64,000 nt of DNA from an uncultured Bacteroidia bacterium (lineage in GTDB: Bacteria > Bacteroidota > Bacteroidia > Bacteroidales > ML635J-15): NCBI GenBank assembly GCA_902791865.1, contig CADAXK010000007.1, positions 62,001 through 126,000 of the forward strand, given 5' to 3'. Of the stretch, positions 26,831-35,637 are shown one piece after another. The position numbers and the translations under genes were made by a program. The first letter of the stretch is position 1, and each line of letters starts with the position of its first letter. The notes under the pieces were generated by a model. It was not told the DNA's origin. It did no database searches and saw only the letters and a program-made list of their open reading frames with translations.

Positions 26831-26919
26831 GAGTACTTATGTCCTTCGGGATTTGTAACCTTTAGCTCACTGCCCAATGGCAGTAATCACGAAGCATAGA
26901 ATATAAGGATTTGTAATCC
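26820..26919. repeat. intergenic repeat mosaic after the 26291 gene
   Basis: CCCGAAGG (26820-26827) pairs with CCTTCGGG (26843-26850). The phrase ATGTCCTTCGGGATTTGTA repeats that at 26151. An exact ACCTTTAGCTC sits at 26858-26868 and GGATTTGTAATCC at 26907-26919. No coding potential in 26831-27077. Confidence 0.65.
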
Positions 26920-27045
26920 GCTTTAAACAAACACCATTCCGCTTCTAACACCGATTTTGAATCAGTAGATTTTTAATAACAACAGAGCCTTATTTTTGGG
27001 GCATAAATTTCTGTTACCCTTATTTTTTATTTCTAAAAGTTTTCG

Positions 27046-27053
27046 TAACTTTG
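27046..27053 (+). promoter_or_regulatory. -7 element TAACTTTG for tmk
   Basis: TAnnTTTG match 24 bases before the ATG at 27078. It probably drives the run through tpiA. Confidence 0.55.
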
Positions 27054-27077
27054 GCATTTTAATGTCGGAGGATTGAA

Positions 27078-27764
27078 ATGGCTTTTATCGTTATAGAAGG
27101 TCTTGATGGTGCCGGCAAGTCAACTCAAGTTGAATTGCTTTCAAAATATTTGCAGTCAGAGGGAAAGAATGTTGAGTATGTGCATTTCCCGACAGGAGAT
27201 TCCGAAATTTTTGGCGATATGATTAATCGCTTTCTGCGCGGAGAATTCGGTGGAATAGGAGATGTAAACCCATATTTGGTATCATTACTTTTCGCTGGCG
27301 ACCGCTACAATATGGCACCTAAGATAAACTCATGGCTTGCCGAAGGCAAATTCGTGATAAACGACAGGTATGTGTATTCAAACATAGGTTTCCAGTGTGC
27401 CAAAATCGCTGACGAAAGCGAAAAAAAGAGACTTTTCGACTGGATTTTCAACCTTGAGTTCAACTATTTCAAGATTCCGCGTCCCGACCTTAATATTTTC
27501 CTCGATGTGCCGTTCTCGTTTACCGAGAAACGACTGGCCGAAAACAGAACCGGAAAGGATCGCGACTACTTGAATGGCAAAACCGACATACACGAGGCTG
27601 ACCTGAATTTCCAGAAAAAAGTTCGCGAAACCTACATTAAGGCCGCCGAAACCGACAGTCGTCTTGTGCGCATCGATTGTTCGTGTAATGGCGAGATGCT
27701 TTCTGCCGAAAAAATATCGGAAAAGATTGTCAATGAATTGAGAATGAATAATTTTGTAAAATAA
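27078..27764 (+). CDS. tmk: thymidylate kinase
   Basis: 228 residues. The P-loop GLDGAGKST (8-16) and the DR-Y motif INDRYVYSN identify dTMP kinase, which makes dTDP for DNA synthesis in the cytosol. The FPTGDSEIFG stretch corresponds to the substrate-binding FPR/FPT region, and the LID region is basic (ENRTGKDRDYL). Length is at the upper end for the family. First gene of a same-strand run with the BT_3928-like gene (14 bases downstream) and tpiA. Confidence 0.93.
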   Translation: MAFIVIEGLDGAGKSTQVELLSKYLQSEGKNVEYVHFPTGDSEIFGDMINRFLRGEFGGIGDVNPYLVSLLFAGDRYNMAPKINSWLAEGKFVINDRYVYSNIGFQCAKIADESEKKRLFDWIFNLEFNYFKIPRPDLNIFLDVPFSFTEKRLAENRTGKDRDYLNGKTDIHEADLNFQKKVRETYIKAAETDSRLVRIDCSCNGEMLSAEKISEKIVNELRMNNFVK

Positions 27765-27778
27765 ATAAAGTTAATATT

Positions 27779-29311
27779 ATGAAATTGATAAGGACCTTGT
27801 TTAGATGGATAGTGGGAGCCACATTTATTTTTTCTGGCTTCGTGAAGGTTATCGACCCGCTAGGATACGGATACAAGATAGCTGATTATTTGGAGGCTAT
27901 GAATTTGTCGTCGATAGAAGCTGCGGCTCTGCCACTTGCTGTGATTTTTGCCGTGTTGGAACTTGTAATAGGTTTTTCGCTGTTCTTCAATCAGTTGCCA
28001 AAACTCGGTGCATTGGGAGCTTTGCTGATGATGGTGTTCTTCACGCCGTTGACTCTTTGGTTGGCAATTGCAAATCCAGTGTCGGACTGCGGATGCTTTG
28101 GCGACGCGCTGGTAATCACCAACTGGCAGACATTCTTCAAGAACTTGGTTTTGCTTGCAATGGCAATTCTACTTTTTGCTCAGCGTAAAAAGTTTAAACC
28201 TGCATATTTCCCTGCAGTCCAGTGGATAATAATGTTCGTTGTTGGCTTTGCTTCGCTTGGCTTGTCAATATATTGCCTGAAGACTTTGCCTATTATAGAT
28301 TTCCGTCCGTATCACATAGGTGCCAATATAGCCGAAGGAATGATTATTCCTGAAGATGCGCCAAAGCCAGTAATCGAAAGCGTATTTACATACGAGAAGG
28401 ACGGCAAGCAGCAGGATTTTGGAATTGATAATCTGCCAGATTCTACATGGAAGTTCGTTGATGCAAAGCATAGTGTAATTGATGCTGGCTATGTGCCTCC
28501 TATTCATGATTTTACAATGACAAAGCCAGAACAGGAGAGTGCTGGAGTAGGAGTTGACCTTGATGGTGTCGAGCTTGTATACAAAAACGAAGACGGTGAG
28601 CAAATGTATGCAGATGTGTCATCGGTTCCAGATGCTTCGTGGAAGTTTGACAAGTACATTTGCGAGGAGTGCGAAGAAGATATTGATGTGTCGAAAATAA
28701 GGATAACATATAGCGATGCCGATGGCGAGCTGGTTGAACTTGGCATTGATGAAACACCCGAAGGCCTTGAATTTGTAGAAGCAGTGTATGCCGATGAGGC
28801 TGTCGAGACCGACATTGCTCCGCGTGTGCTTGCCGACGAAAGGTATTCTTTCCTTATGATAGCACTTCGCCTCGAGGACATGGATACAGAACATCTTGCC
28901 GAATTCGATTCTATTGCCGAATTTGCTGCCAATAGCAATATGGGGTTCTACTGCATGACTTCTTCAAATGCAGAGGCTATCGAAAACTTCAAGTCAGAGC
29001 ATCCTGTGAAATACAATTTTTACAATACCGATCCAATAACTTTGAAGACTATTGTCCGCTCTAACCCTGGCTTGCTGTTAATTCGTAAGGGAACTGTCAT
29101 TGATAAGTGGCACGACGGCAATCTCCCGAAGGTCGAGAACTTGAAGAACGAACTTACAGGCACAATGCTTACTTCGCAGCATAACCAGCGCGACAGACTG
29201 CTCTATATCGTCTGGATATTGTCGGCATTCTTGGCTATGGCTGTAATTAAAATAATTTACAACTGGTTAGTGAAAAACAGATATATTAACGATAAAAACG
29301 AATTGATATGA
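27779..29311 (+). CDS. BT_3928-like DoxX/MauE-type membrane protein with expanded periplasmic insert
   Basis: 510 residues. Four helices in the first 170 residues form a DoxX/MauE-like membrane domain (IVGATFIFSGFVKVIDPLG, VSDCGCFGDAL with the paired Cys typical of MauE relatives). The C-terminal part (about 350-460) resembles a thioredoxin fold without a CxxC, followed by a last helix. Between them is a region with three related units at about 199-227, 263-291 and 307-334 (FTYEKDGKQQDFGIDNLPD-STWKF, LVYKNEDGEQM-DASWKF, ITYSDADGELVELGIDETPE). Family members usually have about one such unit, so this copy is expanded. The context with tpiA and tmk is common in Bacteroidales. Function unknown; redox or periplasmic maintenance is a guess. 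Confidence 0.82.
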   Translation: MKLIRTLFRWIVGATFIFSGFVKVIDPLGYGYKIADYLEAMNLSSIEAAALPLAVIFAVLELVIGFSLFFNQLPKLGALGALLMMVFFTPLTLWLAIANPVSDCGCFGDALVITNWQTFFKNLVLLAMAILLFAQRKKFKPAYFPAVQWIIMFVVGFASLGLSIYCLKTLPIIDFRPYHIGANIAEGMIIPEDAPKPVIESVFTYEKDGKQQDFGIDNLPDSTWKFVDAKHSVIDAGYVPPIHDFTMTKPEQESAGVGVDLDGVELVYKNEDGEQMYADVSSVPDASWKFDKYICEECEEDIDVSKIRITYSDADGELVELGIDETPEGLEFVEAVYADEAVETDIAPRVLADERYSFLMIALRLEDMDTEHLAEFDSIAEFAANSNMGFYCMTSSNAEAIENFKSEHPVKYNFYNTDPITLKTIVRSNPGLLLIRKGTVIDKWHDGNLPKVENLKNELTGTMLTSQHNQRDRLLYIVWILSAFLAMAVIKIIYNWLVKNRYINDKNELI

Positions 29312-30069
29312 GAAAGAAAATTGTTGCAGGAAACTGGAAAATGAATACTCTCGTAAGTCAGGGCAAGGCTTTGGCAGAAGAGTTGAACGCCTTTATGAAG
29401 ACATACGATATGCCGGCTAACAAGACAGTCATTATCGGAACACCGTTTACCCACCTTTCAACTTGTGTTGCAGCTGTCGATACAAAGAAAATACATGTGT
29501 CGGCTCAGAATTGTTCGCAGTTCGAGAAAGGTGCATATACTGGCGAGGTTGCCGCAAATATGATTAAGGACCTTGGTGTTGAATTTACTATTATCGGACA
29601 TAGTGAACGCCGTCAGTATTTCGGCGATACCGATGAGGTAATTGCAACCAAGCTTGCACAGTGCTATGCAAACGGACTATCGCCTATACTTTGCTGTGGC
29701 GAAAAGTTGGAAGAACGCGAAGCAGGAAAGCATTTCGAAGTCATTGAGTCGCAGTTGCGCAATGCCTTGAAGGATGTTTCGGCAGAAAACTTCAAGAATA
29801 CCATCGTGGCTTACGAACCTGTGTGGGCAATTGGTACAGGAAAGACCGCAACTCCCGACCAGGCAGAGGAAATACATGCTTTTATCCGTGGCTTGATTGC
29901 AAAGCTTTACAATGCCCAGATTGCCGATGATACAACTATCCTTTACGGCGGAAGCGTAAACGCAGGCAATGCAGCCAATCTGTTTGCACAGCCCGACATC
30001 GACGGTGGACTAGTTGGTGGCGCATCGCTCAAGGCAAACGATTTCATCAGCATAATAAAGGCTATTTAA
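29308..30069 (+). CDS. tpiA: triosephosphate isomerase
   Basis: 253 residues, full length. Active-site motifs: KIVAGNWKMN (Asn and Lys), FTIIGHSERRQYFGD (catalytic His), AYEPVWAIGTGKTATP (catalytic Glu and the mobile loop 6) and YGGSVNAGNA (phosphate loop). It interconverts glyceraldehyde-3-phosphate and dihydroxyacetone phosphate in glycolysis. The start overlaps the stop of the preceding gene (ATGA), so it is translationally coupled. A terminator follows. Confidence 0.97.
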   Translation: MRKKIVAGNWKMNTLVSQGKALAEELNAFMKTYDMPANKTVIIGTPFTHLSTCVAAVDTKKIHVSAQNCSQFEKGAYTGEVAANMIKDLGVEFTIIGHSERRQYFGDTDEVIATKLAQCYANGLSPILCCGEKLEEREAGKHFEVIESQLRNALKDVSAENFKNTIVAYEPVWAIGTGKTATPDQAEEIHAFIRGLIAKLYNAQIADDTTILYGGSVNAGNAANLFAQPDIDGGLVGGASLKANDFISIIKAI

Positions 30070-30078
30070 TTTATATCA

Positions 30079-30113
30079 GATGGGAGGAGTTTCTGCTCCT
30101 TCCATCGGTTTTT
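30079..30113 (+). terminator. intrinsic terminator between tpiA and prmA
   Basis: GATGGGAGGAG (30079-30089), TTTCTG loop, CTCCTTCCATC (30096-30106), then GGTTTTT. It splits the cluster unless read through, since no good promoter is visible before prmA. Confidence 0.8.
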
Positions 30114-30150
30114 CAATTGATTGTACGACAAAGACAAAAAAGAAGCAAAG

Positions 30151-30972
30151 ATGAACTATTTGGAACTTTCAATCGATATACCTCGAAGTAATCCCGACCT
30201 TTCGGACATACTTGTGGCTTTTCTTGCCGAACAGAATTTCGACAGTTTTAGCGAGGAAAACGGAAAACTTCTTGCATACGTGGATGAAGAAAAATACAGC
30301 AAGTCCGATGTTGACGAGATACTTGCACAGTTTGGCGTTTCGGCAGTAGAAAAGATTATTCCTCAGGAAAACTGGAATCGTCAGTGGGAAGAAAACTTTT
30401 CGCCGATAGTAGTAGATGACAATCTTGCAATAAAGGCTCCGTTTCATACCGAAACCTTCGACACGAAGCATACGATTGTAATCGAACCAAAGATGTCGTT
30501 TGGAACAGGACATCATGCTACAACATCGATGATGTGCCGACTGATAGCCGAACTTGACCTTAAAGGCAAAGTAGGTCTTGATATGGGATGCGGAACAGGA
30601 ATATTGGCGATTTATGCTTCAATTCTCGGCGCATCGAAGATATATGCCATCGACATTGACCAGTGGGCATTCGAGAATACCGAAGAGAATGCTGTGCGTA
30701 ACGGCGTTTCAAACATAGTTGCTTCGCGTGGCGATGTGGAGGATATTCCAGAAGTAGAATACGAATTTGTCTTTGCAAACATTAATCTCAACATACTGAA
30801 AAAGCAGATACCGACTTACGCAAGACTGATGAAAAAAGGTGCAGTATTGCTGTTGAGTGGCTTCTTCTTGGCCGAAATAGACCAAATAAAGGATGTTTGT
30901 TCGTCGTGCGGACTTTCGTTTGTAAAGTGCATCTCGGAGGATGAATGGACTGCTTGTGTTTTCGAAAAATAA
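30151..30972 (+). CDS. prmA: ribosomal protein L11 methyltransferase
   Basis: 273 residues from MNYLELSIDIPRS. The N-terminal substrate-recognition domain is followed by a Rossmann methyltransferase with FGTGHHATT (family signature), DMGCGTGILAIYA (AdoMet motif I) and NINLNIL (the N-x-N active-site region). PrmA trimethylates L11 lysines and N-terminus on the ribosome. An in-frame TTG at 30121 is rejected because the ATG at 30151 matches the usual family start. The next gene starts nine bases after the stop. Confidence 0.94.
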   Translation: MNYLELSIDIPRSNPDLSDILVAFLAEQNFDSFSEENGKLLAYVDEEKYSKSDVDEILAQFGVSAVEKIIPQENWNRQWEENFSPIVVDDNLAIKAPFHTETFDTKHTIVIEPKMSFGTGHHATTSMMCRLIAELDLKGKVGLDMGCGTGILAIYASILGASKIYAIDIDQWAFENTEENAVRNGVSNIVASRGDVEDIPEVEYEFVFANINLNILKKQIPTYARLMKKGAVLLLSGFFLAEIDQIKDVCSSCGLSFVKCISEDEWTACVFEK

Positions 30973-30981
30973 AATGATAAA

Positions 30982-33900
30982 ATGAAAAGAATATTCTCCA
31001 TACTGGTGTTTTGCATAGTTTCATTTTCAACATTTGCCCAGTTTACGTTGGAACCGAGCAAGTTTGGAAAGGAGTTTGCCCAGCAGCTATCGTTTACAGG
31101 CGACATCAGGAAGGACGGGGCAAGTATGCAGAAGGAGTTTCTTGCCTTCTGGCAGTCGGATACCTTGACATCGTCGCAACGCGACAATTTCATAAGGACA
31201 ATAAACAAATTGCAGTCGAAAGGCTGCAAGCCTTATCCCGATTTCGTACGTTACACCGATGTGCTTATGATGTTTAAGCGTAGGGGATACGACTATGGCC
31301 AGTTTGAACTGTTTGATAAGAAGGTGGTCGCAATGGTTGATGCGGGAAGACAGGTGCGTGTTAACGAATTGTCTGAATTTTTACAGAATTTCAATGTATT
31401 TCTAAGTAAGCGCATCGTTGCCAACAATACTAGAACAAAATGGACTGTAAACAAGCTCGATTTTTTGATTACATACGAAAACGAAAAGTTTCTGATAAAG
31501 CTTGACAATATAGACCTGATCGGATATCAGGACAAGGATAGTCTTAAGTTGTATTCAACAAGCGGTATCCTTAACCCTATTGCAAAGACATGGGTAGGTA
31601 AAGGTGGTGTACTTGGTTGGGAGCGTGTCGGTTATCCGCTCGACAGCATGAGTGTTGATCTTAACAAGTACAACATCAACATGACCGATATAATGATTAA
31701 GGCGGACAGTGTTGTATTCCACAACAAGTATTATTTCACGCAGGACCTAATGGGTGACCTTCTTGACAAGGCACAGAATGGAGATAAGCCTTACAAGTCG
31801 ACATATCCGCGATTTACGAGCTATTCGCAGGATTTCGACATAAAGAATATACTTAAGGATGTGGATTACCGTGGTGGACTTTCGGTGCGCGGACGAAATT
31901 TTATCGGTAGTGGCGTTGACGACAATAAGGCAGAAATAAGGATAGTTAAGAACGATAGTGTTTCTTTTAGTGCGTATGCCAGTGCTTTTGTCTTCGATCC
32001 GGATAAAATTGCCGCCGATAACTGCGAAGTCGTATTTAGACTTGCACAAGACTCCATATATCATCCGTCTGTTAGTATCAGATACACTCTGGTTAAGAGA
32101 AAGTTTGAGAAGGAGACCGAACCGCAGAAAACAGGACGAAACAAAAAGCAGGAAAAGCAGTACGAATATGTAGAGAATGGATTCCTCGAGGTGATAAGGA
32201 TGAAGGAGGGGCTTTCGAATATAAATTTTGTTGATACATATCACCAGCTTTCGATGGACTTCACTTCGTTGAAATGGGTTGTGGACAAGCCGATAATTGA
32301 TATCGCCACAATTAATACTCAGGGAACTCCTAGCGAAGTTCTGTTCGAGTCTGCCGATTATTATTCGTACGAAAAGTATAGGGCATTGAAAAAGCAAGAT
32401 GCCCGCAATCCTCTCGAAGTGATTGCTTCGGTAGTAGGTTATGTCGGCGGTTATCCTGAATTTACGCTTGCCGATGTTGTTAACTATATGAAGGTTGACC
32501 GCGATCAGGCTTTGCAGCTTGTGTACACGCTGACATACAAGGGGTATATTTCTTATGATCAGGAAACTGAACGTATAAAGGTGCATGATGAGACTTGGCG
32601 TTTCTTGGCAGCACACAAGGGCGATGCCGATTATGATGTGATTGTGTTCTACAGCAAGGTGAATTCTGAAGGAGGGGTAAAGGTTGACAAGGATACAAGA
32701 CAGGTGGTGACAGGTACTGTTGGTAACGAAGTGGTATCAAATGCCAAGTTGAGCCTTTCAAATTTCGAGCTAAAGATGTCTGGCGTTCCAAGTGTACATC
32801 TTTCCGATTCTCAAAGCGTAACTGTGTATCCGAAAAATGGCAACCTTGTAATACAGAAGAACAGGAACTTTATGTTTGATGGTTTGCTTAGGGCTGGTCA
32901 GTTCTATATGTACGGTAAGGGATTCCATTTCGATTATGGATTGTTCAAGATTGAGGTTCCGAATTGCGATTCGATGAAGATGGTTGCCATGACTACTCCA
33001 GATATGAATTTCCTGGATTCGAACGGAGAGCCTAAGCCTGCCATTGTTCGCAACATGATTGAGGGACTTTCTGGCGAATTCTATATTGATTATCCGAATA
33101 ATAAGTCTGGTTTTGCGGACTACGATGAATATCCTAAATTGGTTTCAACCAAGGATTCGTATGTATATTATGATCGAAAAGATATATACAGCGGAATATA
33201 CGACAGGGAAAAATTCTATTTCAAAGTCGACCCGTTTGTCCTCGACAGTATCGAAGGCTTCAACAAAGAAAATATACATTTTGATGGAGTGCTTGTAAGT
33301 GGAGGTATATTGCCCGACCTTAAGGAAACTCTTGTCGTGCGCAAGAGCGACTGGTCGCTCGGCTTTGAGTATAAGACACCGTCATCGGGAGTGCCGATAT
33401 ACAATGGAAAAGCGACATTCAAGAATGTTATCGACTTTAGCAACAAGGGTTTGCGTGGTGATGGAACAATTTCATACATGAATACGACTTTCAGCGATGC
33501 ATACGTAACTTTGTTCCCCGACGATATGGAAGGTCATTCCAAAAAAATGCTGATGGAAGCTCGAAAGTCGCCTGTTCAGTTCCCGAAGGTTGAAGGTGTT
33601 GAGAATACATTGCATTGGGAAGTAAGCAAGGATAAGTTCCATGTAGATAAGGATACAAGCAACTTTGTGATGTACGACGGCAAGGCACATCTTGACGGTA
33701 ACCTAGTTATTCAGTCGAATGGCTTGCATGGCAATGGAACTACATTTATTGATAAGGCGTTCCTGGTGTCGGATAATTTCGTGTATAACAAGGAGACTTT
33801 TGATGCCGATACAGCCGACTTCAACATTTATAACAATAATATTGCAGATATTGACTTCTCTGGAGAACGGCAGAAATCACATATTGATTTTGTGAATAGG

Positions 33901-35637
33901 CTTGGTGATTTTACATCAAACGACACATTGGCAGAACAGGATTTCCGCAAGAACAAGTATAAGTGTATTTCCGACAGGACTATCTGGAATATGGACAAGG
34001 ATGAGCTTTCGTTCTCTACAAGGCAGGATGTGCTTGATGAAATCAAGAATATAGATCCTGAAACCGAGTGGGAAAGATGGGAGTCTGCATTCTTGAGCAG
34101 TTCAAAATTCATGTCGTATATGCCTGGGCAGGACAATTTGTCGTTCCATGCACCCGAGGCAGTTTACAATTACCGCAAGAATATAATTAGAGCTAAGGGG
34201 GTTGGTGTTGTCCGTGTCGCCGATGCAGCAATATTCCCGTCTCAAGATTTGATAATCAGAGAGAACGCTGCAATGGACTCTCTGAATAATGCAAAGATTA
34301 CGGCAAACGTTACAAATGAGCACTATAAATTTTATAATGCTATGGTTAAGATAAACGGAAGACGTGATTATACTGCTGATGCTTTATATGATTATATAAA
34401 CGATACAAAGTCGCCTCAAACTATACATTTTTCTGATATAGGCGTAGTTGACGGAGAAACACGGGCACACGGAGAAATTGCCGAGCCAGACAATTTCTTG
34501 TTGACGCGTTATTTCGCATATCAGGGCAGAGTAAATGTATATGCGGGCAAGGATACATTGGAATACGATGGTGGAGCAAAACCGATTTATAATTGCGATA
34601 CATCAATGCAATGGTTTAAGTTCAAGTCGTTTGTAAGTTCCGAGGATGCATACATTCCTATAGCTAAAGATTTGAAGTCAATTAACAATATTCCTCTAAG
34701 AGCATCTGTATTATATGGCAACAATAAGATTTATCCGGCATTCCTTATAAAGCGGAGCGCCGCTGCCGACGAGACTATTTTCAATGCAAGCGGTTACATA
34801 CACTACGCTGTTGATTCGGGCAAGTACGAGATTGCTCCAATCGAAAAGTTGTACGAGCCTAACCTGCCAGGCAACTATATGTCGATTGATGCCAGCACAT
34901 GCAATATAAATGGTGAAGGACATTTCGCCTTTAGCAAGAATTTCGATGCCAAGGTATTCAATCTGAATTCATACGGAACATTCAATTATAATGTGGAAAC
35001 CGATACTACGGTGTTCAATACTACAATGTTTATCAATATGCCAATGCCTAATGCGGCATACGAGCACTTGGCTAAGGTATTGACGGCGGCAAGTTCGGAT
35101 CCTGTTGATGAAAATGACGAGGATTATCATGTGGCGTTGAAGCAGTTCCTTGATACTGCCGAGTACAACAAGTATATGACTAGTGTAAGTTTCGGCAACT
35201 ACAACAAGATACCAAAGATGTTGACCGAGGATAAGGTCGTTATCACTGGTGTAAAGTTTGTCTACGACCGCAAGTCGCAGAAAAGAGGTTTGGTGTATGG
35301 CGGTCCTATAGGTATTGTAAGTTTCGGTAAGCATCGCGTATTACGAAATGTTTATGGATATATTAGGATAACTAAGGCTCGAAGCTCAGCATCAGAGGTT
35401 TTCGAGATGCTTATTACTGTTGACAATGATAAGTTCTTCTATTTCAATACGGATGGTAAGTATGTCAAGACTTATTCGGAGGAAGGAGACGGAGTAAATA
35501 AGTATCGGTCAATAATAGCCGAGTCGAAAGAGAAATATACCGACAATTATAATGTAGTACTTGAAGGCAATACAGATAAGAATGCTTTCTTGAAGGATAT
35601 GGACAGGAAGTTCCAAAATAGGGAAAGTGAATATTAG
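30982..35637 (+). CDS. large secreted protein of unknown function (1551 residues)
   Basis: A signal peptide (MKRIFSILVFCIVSFSTFAQ) without a lipobox. The mature protein is almost entirely beta-strand in pattern, with recurring phrases such as DGLLRAGQFYMYGKGFHFDYG, VLVSGGILPDLKE, GLRGDGTISYMNTTF and GLHGNGTTFIDKAF. These resemble strand repeats in translocation or assembly factors (AsmA/LptD-like sheets), but no established domain is recognised. There is no T9SS CTD, so it is periplasmic or an outer-membrane component. The gene is co-linear with a GWxTD lipoprotein whose GTG start overlaps its stop region by 11 bases, and it follows prmA by nine bases, so all are likely co-transcribed. Large single-copy proteins of this type are widespread in Bacteroidales; I do not know a name for this one. 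Confidence 0.8.
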   Translation: MKRIFSILVFCIVSFSTFAQFTLEPSKFGKEFAQQLSFTGDIRKDGASMQKEFLAFWQSDTLTSSQRDNFIRTINKLQSKGCKPYPDFVRYTDVLMMFKRRGYDYGQFELFDKKVVAMVDAGRQVRVNELSEFLQNFNVFLSKRIVANNTRTKWTVNKLDFLITYENEKFLIKLDNIDLIGYQDKDSLKLYSTSGILNPIAKTWVGKGGVLGWERVGYPLDSMSVDLNKYNINMTDIMIKADSVVFHNKYYFTQDLMGDLLDKAQNGDKPYKSTYPRFTSYSQDFDIKNILKDVDYRGGLSVRGRNFIGSGVDDNKAEIRIVKNDSVSFSAYASAFVFDPDKIAADNCEVVFRLAQDSIYHPSVSIRYTLVKRKFEKETEPQKTGRNKKQEKQYEYVENGFLEVIRMKEGLSNINFVDTYHQLSMDFTSLKWVVDKPIIDIATINTQGTPSEVLFESADYYSYEKYRALKKQDARNPLEVIASVVGYVGGYPEFTLADVVNYMKVDRDQALQLVYTLTYKGYISYDQETERIKVHDETWRFLAAHKGDADYDVIVFYSKVNSEGGVKVDKDTRQVVTGTVGNEVVSNAKLSLSNFELKMSGVPSVHLSDSQSVTVYPKNGNLVIQKNRNFMFDGLLRAGQFYMYGKGFHFDYGLFKIEVPNCDSMKMVAMTTPDMNFLDSNGEPKPAIVRNMIEGLSGEFYIDYPNNKSGFADYDEYPKLVSTKDSYVYYDRKDIYSGIYDREKFYFKVDPFVLDSIEGFNKENIHFDGVLVSGGILPDLKETLVVRKSDWSLGFEYKTPSSGVPIYNGKATFKNVIDFSNKGLRGDGTISYMNTTFSDAYVTLFPDDMEGHSKKMLMEARKSPVQFPKVEGVENTLHWEVSKDKFHVDKDTSNFVMYDGKAHLDGNLVIQSNGLHGNGTTFIDKAFLVSDNFVYNKETFDADTADFNIYNNNIADIDFSGERQKSHIDFVNRLGDFTSNDTLAEQDFRKNKYKCISDRTIWNMDKDELSFSTRQDVLDEIKNIDPETEWERWESAFLSSSKFMSYMPGQDNLSFHAPEAVYNYRKNIIRAKGVGVVRVADAAIFPSQDLIIRENAAMDSLNNAKITANVTNEHYKFYNAMVKINGRRDYTADALYDYINDTKSPQTIHFSDIGVVDGETRAHGEIAEPDNFLLTRYFAYQGRVNVYAGKDTLEYDGGAKPIYNCDTSMQWFKFKSFVSSEDAYIPIAKDLKSINNIPLRASVLYGNNKIYPAFLIKRSAAADETIFNASGYIHYAVDSGKYEIAPIEKLYEPNLPGNYMSIDASTCNINGEGHFAFSKNFDAKVFNLNSYGTFNYNVETDTTVFNTTMFINMPMPNAAYEHLAKVLTAASSDPVDENDEDYHVALKQFLDTAEYNKYMTSVSFGNYNKIPKMLTEDKVVITGVKFVYDRKSQKRGLVYGGPIGIVSFGKHRVLRNVYGYIRITKARSSASEVFEMLITVDNDKFFYFNTDGKYVKTYSEEGDGVNKYRSIIAESKEKYTDNYNVVLEGNTDKNAFLKDMDRKFQNRESEY

